This document shows, piece by piece, positions 14,695 to 25,716 of a stretch of 50,687 nucleotides of DNA. Origin of the DNA: Glycomyces dulcitolivorans (GTDB lineage: Bacteria; Actinomycetota; Actinomycetes; Mycobacteriales; Micromonosporaceae). Position 1 is the stretch's first letter; every line of letters starts with the position of its first letter. The notes under the pieces were generated by a model. That model saw only the letters and a list, made by a program, of their open reading frames with translations. It did no database searches and was not told the DNA's origin. The stretch spans positions 1 to 50,687 of the forward strand of contig NZ_QFRW01000325.1 of NCBI RefSeq assembly GCF_003265355.1. The letters are read 5' to 3'. Both the position numbers and the translations under genes were made by a program.

Positions 14695-16701
14695 TCACCC
14701 GCGGCCCAGGCGGAGCCGTCTGGCGCCGACGCTGCGGCGGCGGTCGGTGACGAGGATCGTCGCCAGCGCGCCGACGCCGAGCCAGACGGCGAGCTGGGCG
14801 ACCCCGGAGGCGAGGCCGGGGCCGCCGAGCGCGGCGGCCCGCAGCGCGATCACCGCGCCGTGGGTCGGGATCCAGCCGATGAGCGCGTACAGCGGCGAGG
14901 GAACCGTGGAGACGACGCCGAGGGCGATCGTGAGGATGAGGACGGCGACCGAGGCGAGGCGCCCGGCGCGGCCGAAGATCGCCACGAGCGCCTGGTTCAG
15001 GGCCGTGAACGCGAACGCGGCCAGGAGCGCGACCCCGAGGAACTGGAGGGCGCGCGCGAGTCCGAGTCCCATGACGGGCGCGGCGATCGCGGTGATCGCC
15101 AGGGCCGCGAGCGAGGCGGCGGTGGCGCCCGGGAGCGCGGACTGGAGGACGATCCGCCAGGTCGGGGCCCGCGAGGTGAGGATGCCTTCGGGGACCGCGG
15201 CGGTCACGAGGTAGACCGCGAGGGCCAGGCCCCACAGGGCGATCGCGGCGAACAGGCCGATGGCGAGCCGGCCGAAACCGGTGCCGTCGATCGAGGCGGT
15301 GGTGGGGTCGGCGGCGACCGAGGACAAGTGCGTGCGCTCGGCTTCGGTGTAGGTCGGGACCTGGTCGCGGCCTTCGGCGAGGCCCGAGGCGAGTTCCTGG
15401 GCGCCGTCGTCGACTTCGTTCGCACCCGAAGCGAGTTCGTCCGCGCCGGACGCGAGCTGGTCGGCGCCGGAAGCGAGTTCCTGTGCGCCGGAGTTGGTCT
15501 GGGCCGCGCCCGAGGCGAGTTCGTCGGCGCCGCTGGAGGCCTCTGCGATGGCGGAGGCGAGGGAGACGGCCTGGTCGGCGAGTTCGGCGTTGCCGTCGGC
15601 GACCTGGCGGGCGCCGGCGGCGAGGGCCTGGACGGCGTCGCGGGTCTGGACGACCTTGGCGCGCACGGAGGCCACGGCCCCGTCGATGTCGGCGGCGTCG
15701 GCGCTGAAGCGGTCGGCGGCGTCCTGGAGGGCGGCGCAGAAGTCGGCGTCGCCGCCTTCGGCGGTGCAGTCGGCGGCGAGGTCCTGGAAGTCCGCGGCGG
15801 CGTCGGCGGCCGAAGGGAGGGCGTCGATGGCGGCGATGATGTCGTTCGCGAGCGGGACGACCTCGGCGGCGAGTTCCTCGTTGCCTTGGGCGACCTGCTC
15901 GGCACCATCGGCGAGGCGGCGGGTGGCCGAGGGCAGGTCCGAGGCGGCGTCGTCGAGTTCGCCGAGGCCGGAGGCGAGGGTCGCGGAGCCGGATTCGAGC
16001 TGCGCGGTGGCGTCGGCGAGGGTGTCGGCGCCGGAGGCGAGTTCGCCTGCGGCCGAGGACAGTTCGGAGGCGCCCGAGGCGAGTTGCGAAGTGCCGTCGG
16101 CGAGTTGCGCGGCGCCGTCGGCGGCGTCGGCGAGCTGGTCGTGGATGGTGTTGAAGGCGACGTAGAGGTTGTCGAGGTAGGTCTCGACGACCTGGCCGTC
16201 GAGGGCGCGCTGGGTGGCGAGGGCGATCTCCTCGGCCAGCGCGGGGTCGGCCGCGCCGCCCGCGTTCGAGGTCTCGACGGTGAGCACGGCCTTGGCGGCG
16301 CTGGAGCGGTCGCCGTCGACGGCGGTGGCGGTCGCGGCCGAGGTGCCTTCGGCGGAGAAGTTCTCGGGGATGGTGACGACGGCGGCGTAGGTGCCGTCGG
16401 CGAGCCCGGCGGAGGCGTCGCTTGAGTCGGTGAGGGTCCACTCGTAGGCGGAGTCGTCGGCGTGCGTGAGCTCTCCGGCGAGTTCGCGGCCGAGCGGAAT
16501 CGTCTGGCCGTCGACGGTGACCGGGTCGTCGAGGTTGACGACGGCGGCGGTGGCGGTGCCGTGGTCGGCGTCCGGGTTCCACAGCGCCCAGGTGAGCAGG
16601 CCCATGGCGAGGACGGGGATGAGGATGAGCCCGGCCCAGGTGCGCCAGGTGAGCGGCCCGGCGGCCCCGGCGCGGGCGGAGCCTGCGAACAACTTGAACA
16701 T
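14695..16701 (-). CDS. YhgE/Pip-family membrane protein
   Basis: A 668-residue protein with one N-terminal helix (WAGLILIPVLAMGLLTWAL), a large extracellular region and five or six C-terminal helices, the layout of YhgE/Pip (phage infection protein) relatives of ABC-2 permeases. The outer region from about 215 to 500 is built from heptad-like repeats of the form LASGADE/LADGxxQ, likely a long coiled coil. Its ATG overlaps the TGA of the MMPL gene by one base (TGATG), so it is translationally coupled to it. The pair probably forms one envelope complex exporting a lipid or polymer; substrate unknown. Confidence 0.87.
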   Translation of the reverse strand: MFKLFAGSARAGAAGPLTWRTWAGLILIPVLAMGLLTWALWNPDADHGTATAAVVNLDDPVTVDGQTIPLGRELAGELTHADDSAYEWTLTDSSDASAGLADGTYAAVVTIPENFSAEGTSAATATAVDGDRSSAAKAVLTVETSNAGGAADPALAEEIALATQRALDGQVVETYLDNLYVAFNTIHDQLADAADGAAQLADGTSQLASGASELSSAAGELASGADTLADATAQLESGSATLASGLGELDDAASDLPSATRRLADGAEQVAQGNEELAAEVVPLANDIIAAIDALPSAADAAADFQDLAADCTAEGGDADFCAALQDAADRFSADAADIDGAVASVRAKVVQTRDAVQALAAGARQVADGNAELADQAVSLASAIAEASSGADELASGAAQTNSGAQELASGADQLASGADELASGANEVDDGAQELASGLAEGRDQVPTYTEAERTHLSSVAADPTTASIDGTGFGRLAIGLFAAIALWGLALAVYLVTAAVPEGILTSRAPTWRIVLQSALPGATAASLAALAITAIAAPVMGLGLARALQFLGVALLAAFAFTALNQALVAIFGRAGRLASVAVLILTIALGVVSTVPSPLYALIGWIPTHGAVIALRAAALGGPGLASGVAQLAVWLGVGALATILVTDRRRSVGARRLRLGRG

Positions 16702-19400
16702 CAGGCCACCTCGATGGCGTTGAGGGCGAGCGGCTGGGCGGTCGGCGGGAGCAGGTCGCGGATGCGGTCGGTGTCCTGGCAGGCGAGGACGTAGGCGACC
16801 GGTTCCCCTTGGGGCGAGCGGCGGTCGGACAGGAGCGAGCGCAGGGCGTCGCGGGCGTCGGTGCGCAGGACGAGGTCGACGTCGTCGAGGAGGACGAGGC
16901 GGACCCCGTCGTCGACGGCGGCGGTGATCGATGCGGCCGGGTCGGGGTGGTCCCGGCAGGCGACGATCTCGACCTCGCGGCGCAGGGCGCGGGCGTGCTG
17001 GGGCAGGACGCGGCCGAGGACCTTCAGGTCGCCCTTGACGGAGGGGACGCGTCCGGCGATCGCCATGAGGAGGGCGGTCTTGCCGACGGCGCCGGCGCCG
17101 TCGACGACGAGCGTCCCGCCGCGCGGGAGCCGCAGGTGGACGTCGTCGACGACGGTGGCGCCGCGGTCGTCCTCGATGCGGAGGCCGCGGGCGGCGACGG
17201 CGTCGTCGGCGCCGGGTTCGGGCCAGTCGGCGAGGCGCAGTTCGCGGACGAGGGCGTCGCCTTCGGCGTCGAAGACCGGCAAAGCCCGGTCGAGCTTGGG
17301 CGGGAGGCCCCAGGCGCGGTGGCCCAGGAGCGCGAGGACGGCGGGGACGAGGGTCATGCGCACCAGGAACGCGTCGACGAAGACGCCGACGGCGAGGCTG
17401 AACGCGATCGGCTTGATGGTGGCCGAGCCTTCGGGGACGAACGCGGCGAAGACGCCGAACATGATGACCGCGGCGGCGGTGACCACGCGGGAGGCGGAGA
17501 CGAACCCGGTCTCGATGGCGTGGTGGGGGTCGCCGTGGTGGACGTAGTCCTCGCGGATGCGGGAGACGAGGAAGACCTCGTAGTCCATGGCGAGTCCGAA
17601 CAGGACGCCCATGAGGATGATCGGGAGGAAGCTGATGACGGAGCCGACGCCGGCGACGTGCAGGGCGTCGGCGCCGTGGCCTTCGACGAACACGAAGGAG
17701 GTGGCGCCGAAGGCGGCGCCGACGGAGAGGAGGTATCCGGCGGTGGCCTTGACGGGGACCCAGATCGAGCGGAACACCATGGCGAGCAGCACGATCGAGA
17801 GGCCGACGACGAGGACGCCGAAGGGGAGCAGGGCGCTGCCGAGTTGGGCGGAGACGTCGATGCCGACGGCGGTGATGCCGGTGACGGCGGTCTGGGTGCC
17901 GTACTGGGAGAGGAAGTGGCCCTCTTTGCCGCGCAGGGCGGCGACGAGGTCCTCGGTCGCGGCGGAGTCGGGGCCGGTGGTGGGGATGACCTGGATGATG
18001 CCGGTGTCGCCCTTGGGGTTCGGGGTGGCGAGGGGGACGGAGGCGACGCCGTCCATGCCGCGGATGTACTCGGCGAGGTCGTCGACGAGGCCGACCGGGT
18101 CGGTGGAGGTGATGATGTCGGCGGTGACGATGAGCGGGCCGTTGTAGCCGGGCCCGAAGTGGTCGGCGATGACGTCGTAGGTGACCTTGGCGTCGGTGCC
18201 TTCGGCGGCGTCCCCGTTGTCGGGCAGGGCGAGGCGCAGGTTCATGGCGGGGATCGCGGCGACGGCGAGGCCGATGACGACGACCGCGATGGTGACGACC
18301 GGGGCCTTGGTGACGGTGCGGACCCAGGCGAGGGCGATCTGCGGTTTGCGGCGGGTCTTCCTGCGGCGCTTGGGTTTCCTGGGGCGCATCCGCTCCCCTG
18401 CGAGGGCGAGGAGGGCGGGGACGAGGGTGATGGCGACCGCGACGGCGATGGCGACGGCCACCGCGGCGGCGACACCCATGGTCGTCAGGAACGGGATGCC
18501 GGCGACGAAGAGGCCCAGGAGCGCGATGACGACGGTGAGCCCGGCGAAGATGACGGCCGACCCGGCGGTGGCGGTGGCGCGGGCGATCGACTCCTCGACG
18601 TCGAGGCCCTCAGTGAGCTGGTCGCGGTGGCGCGAGAGCAGGAAGAGGGCGTAGTCGATGCCGACGGCGAGGCCGAGCATGACCGCGAGCATCGGCGCGG
18701 TCGAGGAGATCGGGACGAGGACCGTCGCGAGGTAGACGAGCCCGACGGCGATGCCGACGCCGAGGATCGCGGTGATCAGGGGCATGAAGGCGGCGATGAG
18801 CGAGCGGAACATGAGCAGCAGGACGACGAGGGCGACGACGAGGCCGATGCCTTCGGTGGGGGTGAGTTCGGGGACGTTGTCGGCGAAGGCGTCGCCGCCG
18901 GTGTAGACCTCGGCCCCGTCCCCGGCGGCGTCGGCGAGGTCCCCGCTGATCGCGGTGAGGTCGCTCTTGGTGGCGTCGGTGACGTCGGCCTGCGCGACGG
19001 TGAGGAGCACCGTGATGATCGCGGCCCGGCCGTCCTCGGAGACGGCGCCGGTGACGTCGGAGCCGAAGGGGTTCGCGACGGCGCCGACCTGGTCGAGCTG
19101 CTCGATGCGGGCGACGGCGTCGGCGGTGGCGGCTTCCGCGGCGGCGGTGTCGACCTCGCTTCCGTCGGGGACGGTGAGGACGAGGCTGGCGGAGGTGCCG
19201 CTGAACTCGGGGAAGACGCGGCCGAGGTAGTCGAGGGCGTCCTGCGATTCGGAGCCGGGGATGGCGAAGGTGTCGTCGGTGCCCTGGTTGAACAGTGCGG
19301 CCGCGCCGCCCGCGGCGAGCAGGGCGAGCACCCAGGCCGCGACGACGAGCCCGCGGGCCCTGGCGCAGGCGCGCCCGAGCCTGTAGAGCACTGAGGACAT
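16701..19400 (-). CDS. MMPL/RND transporter fused to a C-terminal P-loop ATPase domain
   Basis: An 899-residue protein. Residues 1-710 form an MMPL/RND-type transporter with 12 helices in two halves, each with a large outer loop. Residues about 725-899 are an ABC-ATPase-like domain: Walker A GAGAVGKT at 768-775, Walker B VRLVLLDDVD at about 833-842. I see no LSGGQ signature and the usual catalytic Glu after Walker B is Asp, so this ATPase looks degenerate. MMPL proteins normally use proton motive force and end near 750 residues. ATG 19400 follows a GGGGGG tract; GTG 19406 is an alternative. It is first in the operon with YhgE, under the divergent TetR gene. Confidence 0.88.
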   Translation of the reverse strand: MSSVLYRLGRACARARGLVVAAWVLALLAAGGAAALFNQGTDDTFAIPGSESQDALDYLGRVFPEFSGTSASLVLTVPDGSEVDTAAAEAATADAVARIEQLDQVGAVANPFGSDVTGAVSEDGRAAIITVLLTVAQADVTDATKSDLTAISGDLADAAGDGAEVYTGGDAFADNVPELTPTEGIGLVVALVVLLLMFRSLIAAFMPLITAILGVGIAVGLVYLATVLVPISSTAPMLAVMLGLAVGIDYALFLLSRHRDQLTEGLDVEESIARATATAGSAVIFAGLTVVIALLGLFVAGIPFLTTMGVAAAVAVAIAVAVAITLVPALLALAGERMRPRKPKRRRKTRRKPQIALAWVRTVTKAPVVTIAVVVIGLAVAAIPAMNLRLALPDNGDAAEGTDAKVTYDVIADHFGPGYNGPLIVTADIITSTDPVGLVDDLAEYIRGMDGVASVPLATPNPKGDTGIIQVIPTTGPDSAATEDLVAALRGKEGHFLSQYGTQTAVTGITAVGIDVSAQLGSALLPFGVLVVGLSIVLLAMVFRSIWVPVKATAGYLLSVGAAFGATSFVFVEGHGADALHVAGVGSVISFLPIILMGVLFGLAMDYEVFLVSRIREDYVHHGDPHHAIETGFVSASRVVTAAAVIMFGVFAAFVPEGSATIKPIAFSLAVGVFVDAFLVRMTLVPAVLALLGHRAWGLPPKLDRALPVFDAEGDALVRELRLADWPEPGADDAVAARGLRIEDDRGATVVDDVHLRLPRGGTLVVDGAGAVGKTALLMAIAGRVPSVKGDLKVLGRVLPQHARALRREVEIVACRDHPDPAASITAAVDDGVRLVLLDDVDLVLRTDARDALRSLLSDRRSPQGEPVAYVLACQDTDRIRDLLPPTAQPLALNAIEVA

Positions 19401-19484
19401 GCCCACCCCCCATTTCGGACTTAACGGTCATCGTAGGCGGCGTTCGTACCGCCGACCGTGATTGACGAAATCATCATTCATGAG

Positions 19485-19505
19485 AAAGTCTTCAGACAAG
19501 ACTTT
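19485..19505. promoter_or_regulatory. TetR operator, 8-5-8 inverted repeat
   Basis: AAAGTCTT and AAGACTTT are exact inverted repeats around CAGAC. The site lies between the divergent MMPL and TetR genes, 67 bp before the TetR start, and fits repression of both. Confidence 0.72.
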
Positions 19506-19571
19506 GTGACGATATCCTCAGCACTGAACCGGCGGCTAGTATGGGCGGGCCCGCACGATCCAGGAGGAGTC

Positions 19572-20216
19572 ATGAGCGACCAGGCCCCGAGCCGCCTCGA
19601 ACGGCGCAAGGCGCGCACCCGGGCGGCCCTGCTCGGCGCGGCCCGGACCTTCATCGCCGAGGGCCGCCTGAACGCCCCGATCCTGGAGATCACCCAGGCC
19701 GCCGACGTCGGCATGGGCTCGTTCTACAACCACTTCGCGAGCAAGGACGAGCTGTTCCAGGCCGCGGTGGAGGACGCGCTCGCGACCTACGGCGAGGCGC
19801 TCGACCGCCTCTCGGGCGACCTCGACGACCCGGCCGCGACCTTCGCCCAGAGCTTCCGCCTCACCGGGCGCCTCCACCGGCGCCACCCCGAGCTGAGCCG
19901 GGTCCTGCTCCACCACGGGCTCTCGCTGACCGGCCCGATCAAGGGCCTGGCCCCGCGGGCGCGCAACGCCATCGAATGCGGGATCGAACAGGGCCGCTTC
20001 CAGATCGGCGACCCCGAACTGGCGCTGGTCATCGCCGTGGGCGCCGCGCTCTCGCTCGCGCAGTTCCTCCACGACCGCCCCGACCGCGACGACGCCACCG
20101 CGGCCGACCAGATCGCCGAGGACCTCCTGCGGACCTTCGGCATCGCGGCCGACGAGGCGAAGGAGCTGGCGCATCTGCCGCTGCCCGACCTCGACGAGCT
20201 CGACGTCACCGGCTGA
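19572..20216 (+). CDS. TetR-family regulator
   Basis: A 214-residue regulator. The HTH lies in residues 30-52 (ILEITQAADVGMGSFYNHFASKDELF), with the FYNHF recognition segment typical of TetR proteins. The rest is an all-helical ligand and dimer domain. AGGAGGAG stands before ATG 19572, so the longer open frame from 19458 is not used. It is divergent from the MMPL/YhgE operon and most likely represses it until a lipophilic ligand binds. Confidence 0.92.
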   Translation: MSDQAPSRLERRKARTRAALLGAARTFIAEGRLNAPILEITQAADVGMGSFYNHFASKDELFQAAVEDALATYGEALDRLSGDLDDPAATFAQSFRLTGRLHRRHPELSRVLLHHGLSLTGPIKGLAPRARNAIECGIEQGRFQIGDPELALVIAVGAALSLAQFLHDRPDRDDATAADQIAEDLLRTFGIAADEAKELAHLPLPDLDELDVTG

Positions 20217-20223
20217 GCCGCGC

Positions 20224-21225
20224 TCAGCCCTTCAGCCACGCCGCCCAGGTCGGGACGGCGTCGAGCATCGCCGCCAGCGCGTCGACCGAGGCGCGGACGG
20301 TCCGTCCGAACTGCGCCCGGTGCTCGGCGCTGCCGCCGCGGTGGCCGCAGGCCACCCAGAGTTCCCAGGCGGTCGAGGCGAGCCGGCCGGTGAGGATGGC
20401 GGTGAAGGCCGACTCGTCGGCGGGGCCGGGGGTGCCGCCCGCGGCGGTGTACCCGGCGAGGCACGCCTCGACGGAGGCGCGGTCGGGTTCCATGACGCCC
20501 AGGCCGGGGGCGCCCATCTCGACGGCGATCGAGACGAGTTCGCCCCAGGCGGTGTTCGGTCCGGCCCAGTCGAAGTCCAGGAGCTTGGGGCCGTCGGTGG
20601 TGAGGTGGATGTTGAGGTGGCTGAAGTCGCGGTGGACGACGAGCTTGGGCTCATTCTCGGCCCGGGCGGCCGCGTCGAGCGCGTTGATGCGGATCGCGGC
20701 GTCCTTGAGGGTGCGGGCCTGGTCGGCGTCGAGGACGCCGAGGTCGCGGGCCTGGGCGAGCCAGTCGTCCCAGTCGGATTCGGGGTAGGAGGCGAAGTCG
20801 GCGTCGAGGTCGGGGTCGGGGGCGATCGCGAGGCGCTCCAAGGCGGCGAAGGTGGCGCCGGCCCATTCGGCGACCCGCGGCGGGACGGGGGCGGGCGCGT
20901 GCGCGCCTTCGAGGAACCGTGCGGCCCTGGCGTAGAGGCCGTCGCCGACCTTCGACCACATGCCGCAGGCCTCGCCCGCGGGGATCAGCGGTTCGGCCAT
21001 GTCGACGCCGGCCTTCCAGGCCGCGGCCTCGAACCTCCCGGCCTGCGCGGTGGCCGGGTACCAGTAGTCGCCGCCGGGCGCCTCCAGTTTCACCACCCAG
21101 GTCCCGGACTCGGTCGTGACCTTCCACACCGGGTGCGGCTCGTCGGCCTTGAGGATCTCGACCGGGCCGGTGAGCGGCCCGAGGCCGAGTGCCGCGGCCG
21201 CCTGCGCTGGTTCCATGGGCGCCAT
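20224..21225 (-). CDS. APH-family phosphotransferase
   Basis: A 333-residue member of the aminoglycoside phosphotransferase / choline-kinase fold. The kinase N-lobe shows WVVKLEAPGG (the nucleotide lysine), the catalytic loop is VVHRDFSHLNIH and the metal-binding motif is LLDFDWAG. These are all the residues needed for phosphotransfer. Most members phosphorylate small metabolites rather than drugs, so resistance should not be assumed. ATG 21225 or 21216 are possible starts. It ends 7 bp from the convergent TetR gene, with no terminator. Confidence 0.87.
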   Translation of the reverse strand: MAPMEPAQAAAALGLGPLTGPVEILKADEPHPVWKVTTESGTWVVKLEAPGGDYWYPATAQAGRFEAAAWKAGVDMAEPLIPAGEACGMWSKVGDGLYARAARFLEGAHAPAPVPPRVAEWAGATFAALERLAIAPDPDLDADFASYPESDWDDWLAQARDLGVLDADQARTLKDAAIRINALDAAARAENEPKLVVHRDFSHLNIHLTTDGPKLLDFDWAGPNTAWGELVSIAVEMGAPGLGVMEPDRASVEACLAGYTAAGGTPGPADESAFTAILTGRLASTAWELWVACGHRGGSAEHRAQFGRTVRASVDALAAMLDAVPTWAAWLKG

Positions 21226-21305
21226 TCAACAGGGGGCGGGCCGCGAGCGCAAACGGTTTCCGGCGGGGGCGGCCCCGGGACCGGGCCACCGATCGGGGCC
21301 CCTGA

Positions 21306-23635
<2,330 letters not shown>

Positions 23636-23643
23636 GGCGATGA

Positions 23644-23681
23644 CGAAAGCCGCCGGGCCCGATCGGGTCCGGCGGCTTTCG
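23644..23681. terminator. Bidirectional katG terminator
   Basis: A 17-bp stem with one G-T pair (23644-23660 with 23665-23681) closes a GATC loop, 8 bp past the katG stop. It also lies just past the stop of the convergent DinB-type gene. Confidence 0.88.
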
Positions 23682-23688
23682 CGTTGCC

Positions 23689-24333
23689 TCACATGGAGTC
23701 GCAGCGCTCCCGGAGCACCGCGGCGCCATCGCCTTCGAGCTCGTCGCAGTAGGCCGCGCGCCCGGTCATGGCCCCGATGAGGGCGATGGTCGGGCCGGTG
23801 GCGAGCGGGCCCGCACCGGCCGCGAACGGGCCGTCGGCCGCTTCGAGGCGCAGCCCGGCGGCGCGCTTGCCGGAGGGGACCGCCATGTTCGTGCTCTGGA
23901 AGTACTCGGCCACGGCGGTCGCGGTGGCGACCGGGTGGTCGCGGCGGATGCCGAGCGGGCGGCGCACGTCCTCGCCGTGGACGACGATCTCGCCGAGCAT
24001 CGCCTTGAGCGGGATCGGCTTGACGGTGCTGGTGACGACGCGCTCGAACCGCTCCAGCGTCTCGGGCGCGGAGCGGCCCAGCTGTCGGCGCAGCTGCATG
24101 ACGACCTGCGCGTCGAAGTCGAAGCGGCACTTGATCACCCCGGCCATCCAGCGCGGCCAGCTCAGGCTCGCCCCGGCCGTGAGGTGCGCGAGCACTTCGC
24201 GGACCGAGAGCCCCGCGCACAGCGACGGGGTCGTCCACGCCTCGGCGTCCAGGTCCGCGAGGTCGGCCGCGAGGGCCTTGCGCTCGGCGAAGGTCGCGTC
24301 CCACAGTTCCTGCTTCGACAACGGCTCGGTCAC
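23689..24333 (-). CDS. Mycothiol-type maleylpyruvate isomerase (DinB-like) family enzyme
   Basis: A 214-residue protein of the actinobacterial DinB/mycothiol-dependent maleylpyruvate isomerase superfamily. The helical-bundle signatures are SLCAGLSVREVLAHLTAG near residues 37-54 (first metal histidine) and GEIVVHGEDVRRPLGI near 125-140 (HxxDxxxPLG). The family binds a divalent metal and uses mycothiol for isomerisation or transfer; the true substrate here is unknown. GTG 24333 was chosen because GGAGGA lies just upstream; the long frame above it is a shadow of the acetyltransferase gene. Confidence 0.87.
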   Translation of the reverse strand: MTEPLSKQELWDATFAERKALAADLADLDAEAWTTPSLCAGLSVREVLAHLTAGASLSWPRWMAGVIKCRFDFDAQVVMQLRRQLGRSAPETLERFERVVTSTVKPIPLKAMLGEIVVHGEDVRRPLGIRRDHPVATATAVAEYFQSTNMAVPSGKRAAGLRLEAADGPFAAGAGPLATGPTIALIGAMTGRAAYCDELEGDGAAVLRERCDSM

Positions 24334-24388
24334 CGGTCCTCCAATCTCCTCTCGCTGAGACTTCGCAGCGTTCCGGGATTCATCGGGC

Positions 24389-24907
24389 TCAGCCGAATTC
24401 GCTGAACGCGGGCGGGTACGCGAACGTGCCGCGCAGGCCCTCGCCCCAGGCGCTGAGGACGCGGATCTGGAAGTACGGGCCCCATTCGGGGTGCTCGGGG
24501 GCGATGCCGTGGTCGCTCGCGGGGACGAATCCGAAGCGGCCGTAGTAGCCGGGGTCGCCGAGGAGGATGATCGCCGGTTCGCCGGAGGCGTCGGCGGCGC
24601 CGATGGAGGCGTGCATGAGGGCCGAGCCGATGCCCTGGCCGTGGCGGGCGGGGTCGACGCCGATGGGGCCCAGGCCGAGGACGGGCCTGCCGTCGACGGT
24701 GCCGTAGGTGGAGAGGGCGTGCCCGGCGATCTCGCCGTCGACTTCGGCGACGAGGGAGAACTGCGGGGCCCAGGCGGCGGTGCCGCGGAGGGCATCGACG
24801 AGGTCGGCCTCGCCGCCGGAGGCGTGCGGGGCGCTCTTGAACGCGGCGGTCTGGAGGGCGTGGACGGCTTCGCGGTCGCCGTCGGTTTCGCGTCGGATGT
24901 AAGTCAC
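24389..24907 (-). CDS. GNAT-family N-acetyltransferase
   Basis: A 172-residue acetyltransferase. The acetyl-CoA loop is visible as LGPIGVDPARHGQGIGSALMHA (V-D-P-x-x-x-G-x-G-I-G), followed by GDPGYYGRFGF and the RVLSAWG turn common to the YhbS-like branch. The substrate is unknown. GTG 24907 is the likely start, giving the conserved first strand YIRRET at once; no ribosome site is obvious, so the message may be leaderless. It is 17 bp from the end of the large operon, which runs the same way. Confidence 0.88.
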   Translation of the reverse strand: MTYIRRETDGDREAVHALQTAAFKSAPHASGGEADLVDALRGTAAWAPQFSLVAEVDGEIAGHALSTYGTVDGRPVLGLGPIGVDPARHGQGIGSALMHASIGAADASGEPAIILLGDPGYYGRFGFVPASDHGIAPEHPEWGPYFQIRVLSAWGEGLRGTFAYPPAFSEFG

Positions 24908-24924
24908 CGCATGAGTATCCCTTG

Positions 24925-25716
24925 CTAGGGGTTCGCGGAGGCGAGGATGGCCCGGGCCCGGCCGAGCATCGCCGGGTCGACCATCTCGCCGCTGGGGAGG
25001 GTCGCCACTCCCCCGCCTGCGAGGGCGGCGACGACCGCTTCGGCCCATGCGGTCTCCTCGGGGCTGGGCGCGAAGACCTCGCGGATCACCGGGAGCTGCT
25101 TGGGGTGCACGGCGGTGCGCCCGCGCAGGCCCAGGGCGCGGCCGCGCTCGGTGTCGGCGCGGAGGCCGTCGAGGTCCTGGATCTTCGGGTAGACCGAGAG
25201 CATCGGGGCGGGCAGGCCCGCGGCGCGGGCGGCGACGAGCACGCGGATGCGGGCGTAGTCGAGGACGACTTCGGCGGTGGAGCCGAGGTCGCCGGCGAGG
25301 TCGGCCTCGCCGAGCGCGAGCGCGGCGACCGCGGGGTGCCCGGCGATCGCGGCGGCGTTCTGGAGGCCGCGCGCGGACTCGATGAGCGCGGTCAGCGGCA
25401 GGCTTCCGGCGAGGGCGGCGATGACGCCGAGGTCTTCGGGCGCTTCGACTTTCGGGATGCGCAGGCCCACGGCGGCGCCGGTGGCGCGGACGGCCCGGAT
25501 CTCGTGGTCGGCGCCGACGTTGACTCGCACCTGGACGGCGGGCCCGCCGGTGCGGGCCTTGAGCCAGGCGGTGACGTGGTCGAGGGCGGCGGCCTTGTCC
25601 GGTTCGGCGACGGCGTCCTCCAGGTCGAGGATGACGACGTCGGCGCCGGAGGCGGCGGCCTTGTCGAAGCGGTCCGGGCGGTCGCCCGGGACGTAGAGCG
25701 CGCTGACCGGGTTCAT
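24925..25716 (-). CDS. CitE-like CoA-ester lyase (HpcH/HpaI family)
   Basis: A 263-residue TIM-barrel enzyme of the citrate lyase beta-subunit-like group. It has SALYVPGDRPDRFDKA at the N terminus, the metal-binding acids in VVILDLEDAV (31-36), the arginine strand VQVRVN, ALIESARGL and ALGEADLAGDLG, and HPKQLPVI near the end. Relatives cleave or form malyl-CoA, citramalyl-CoA or similar hydroxyacyl-CoA esters. Its ATG overlaps the CoA-transferase stop by 4 bp, so the two probably act in sequence: CoA transfer to an acid, then C-C cleavage to acetyl- or propionyl-CoA plus a keto acid. Last gene of the ten-gene operon. Confidence 0.88.
   Translation of the reverse strand: MNPVSALYVPGDRPDRFDKAAASGADVVILDLEDAVAEPDKAAALDHVTAWLKARTGGPAVQVRVNVGADHEIRAVRATGAAVGLRIPKVEAPEDLGVIAALAGSLPLTALIESARGLQNAAAIAGHPAVAALALGEADLAGDLGSTAEVVLDYARIRVLVAARAAGLPAPMLSVYPKIQDLDGLRADTERGRALGLRGRTAVHPKQLPVIREVFAPSPEETAWAEAVVAALAGGGVATLPSGEMVDPAMLGRARAILASANP

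Noticed and set aside
16809-19394. An 861-codon open frame on the plus strand
   Set aside because: It is antisense to the MMPL gene. Its protein is Asp/Gly/Glu-rich low complexity without domains, as expected for a mirror frame in GC-rich DNA.
20224-21225. Aminoglycoside resistance gene
   Set aside because: Only the general kinase motifs are seen; most actinobacterial relatives act on metabolites, and no resistance-type context exists.
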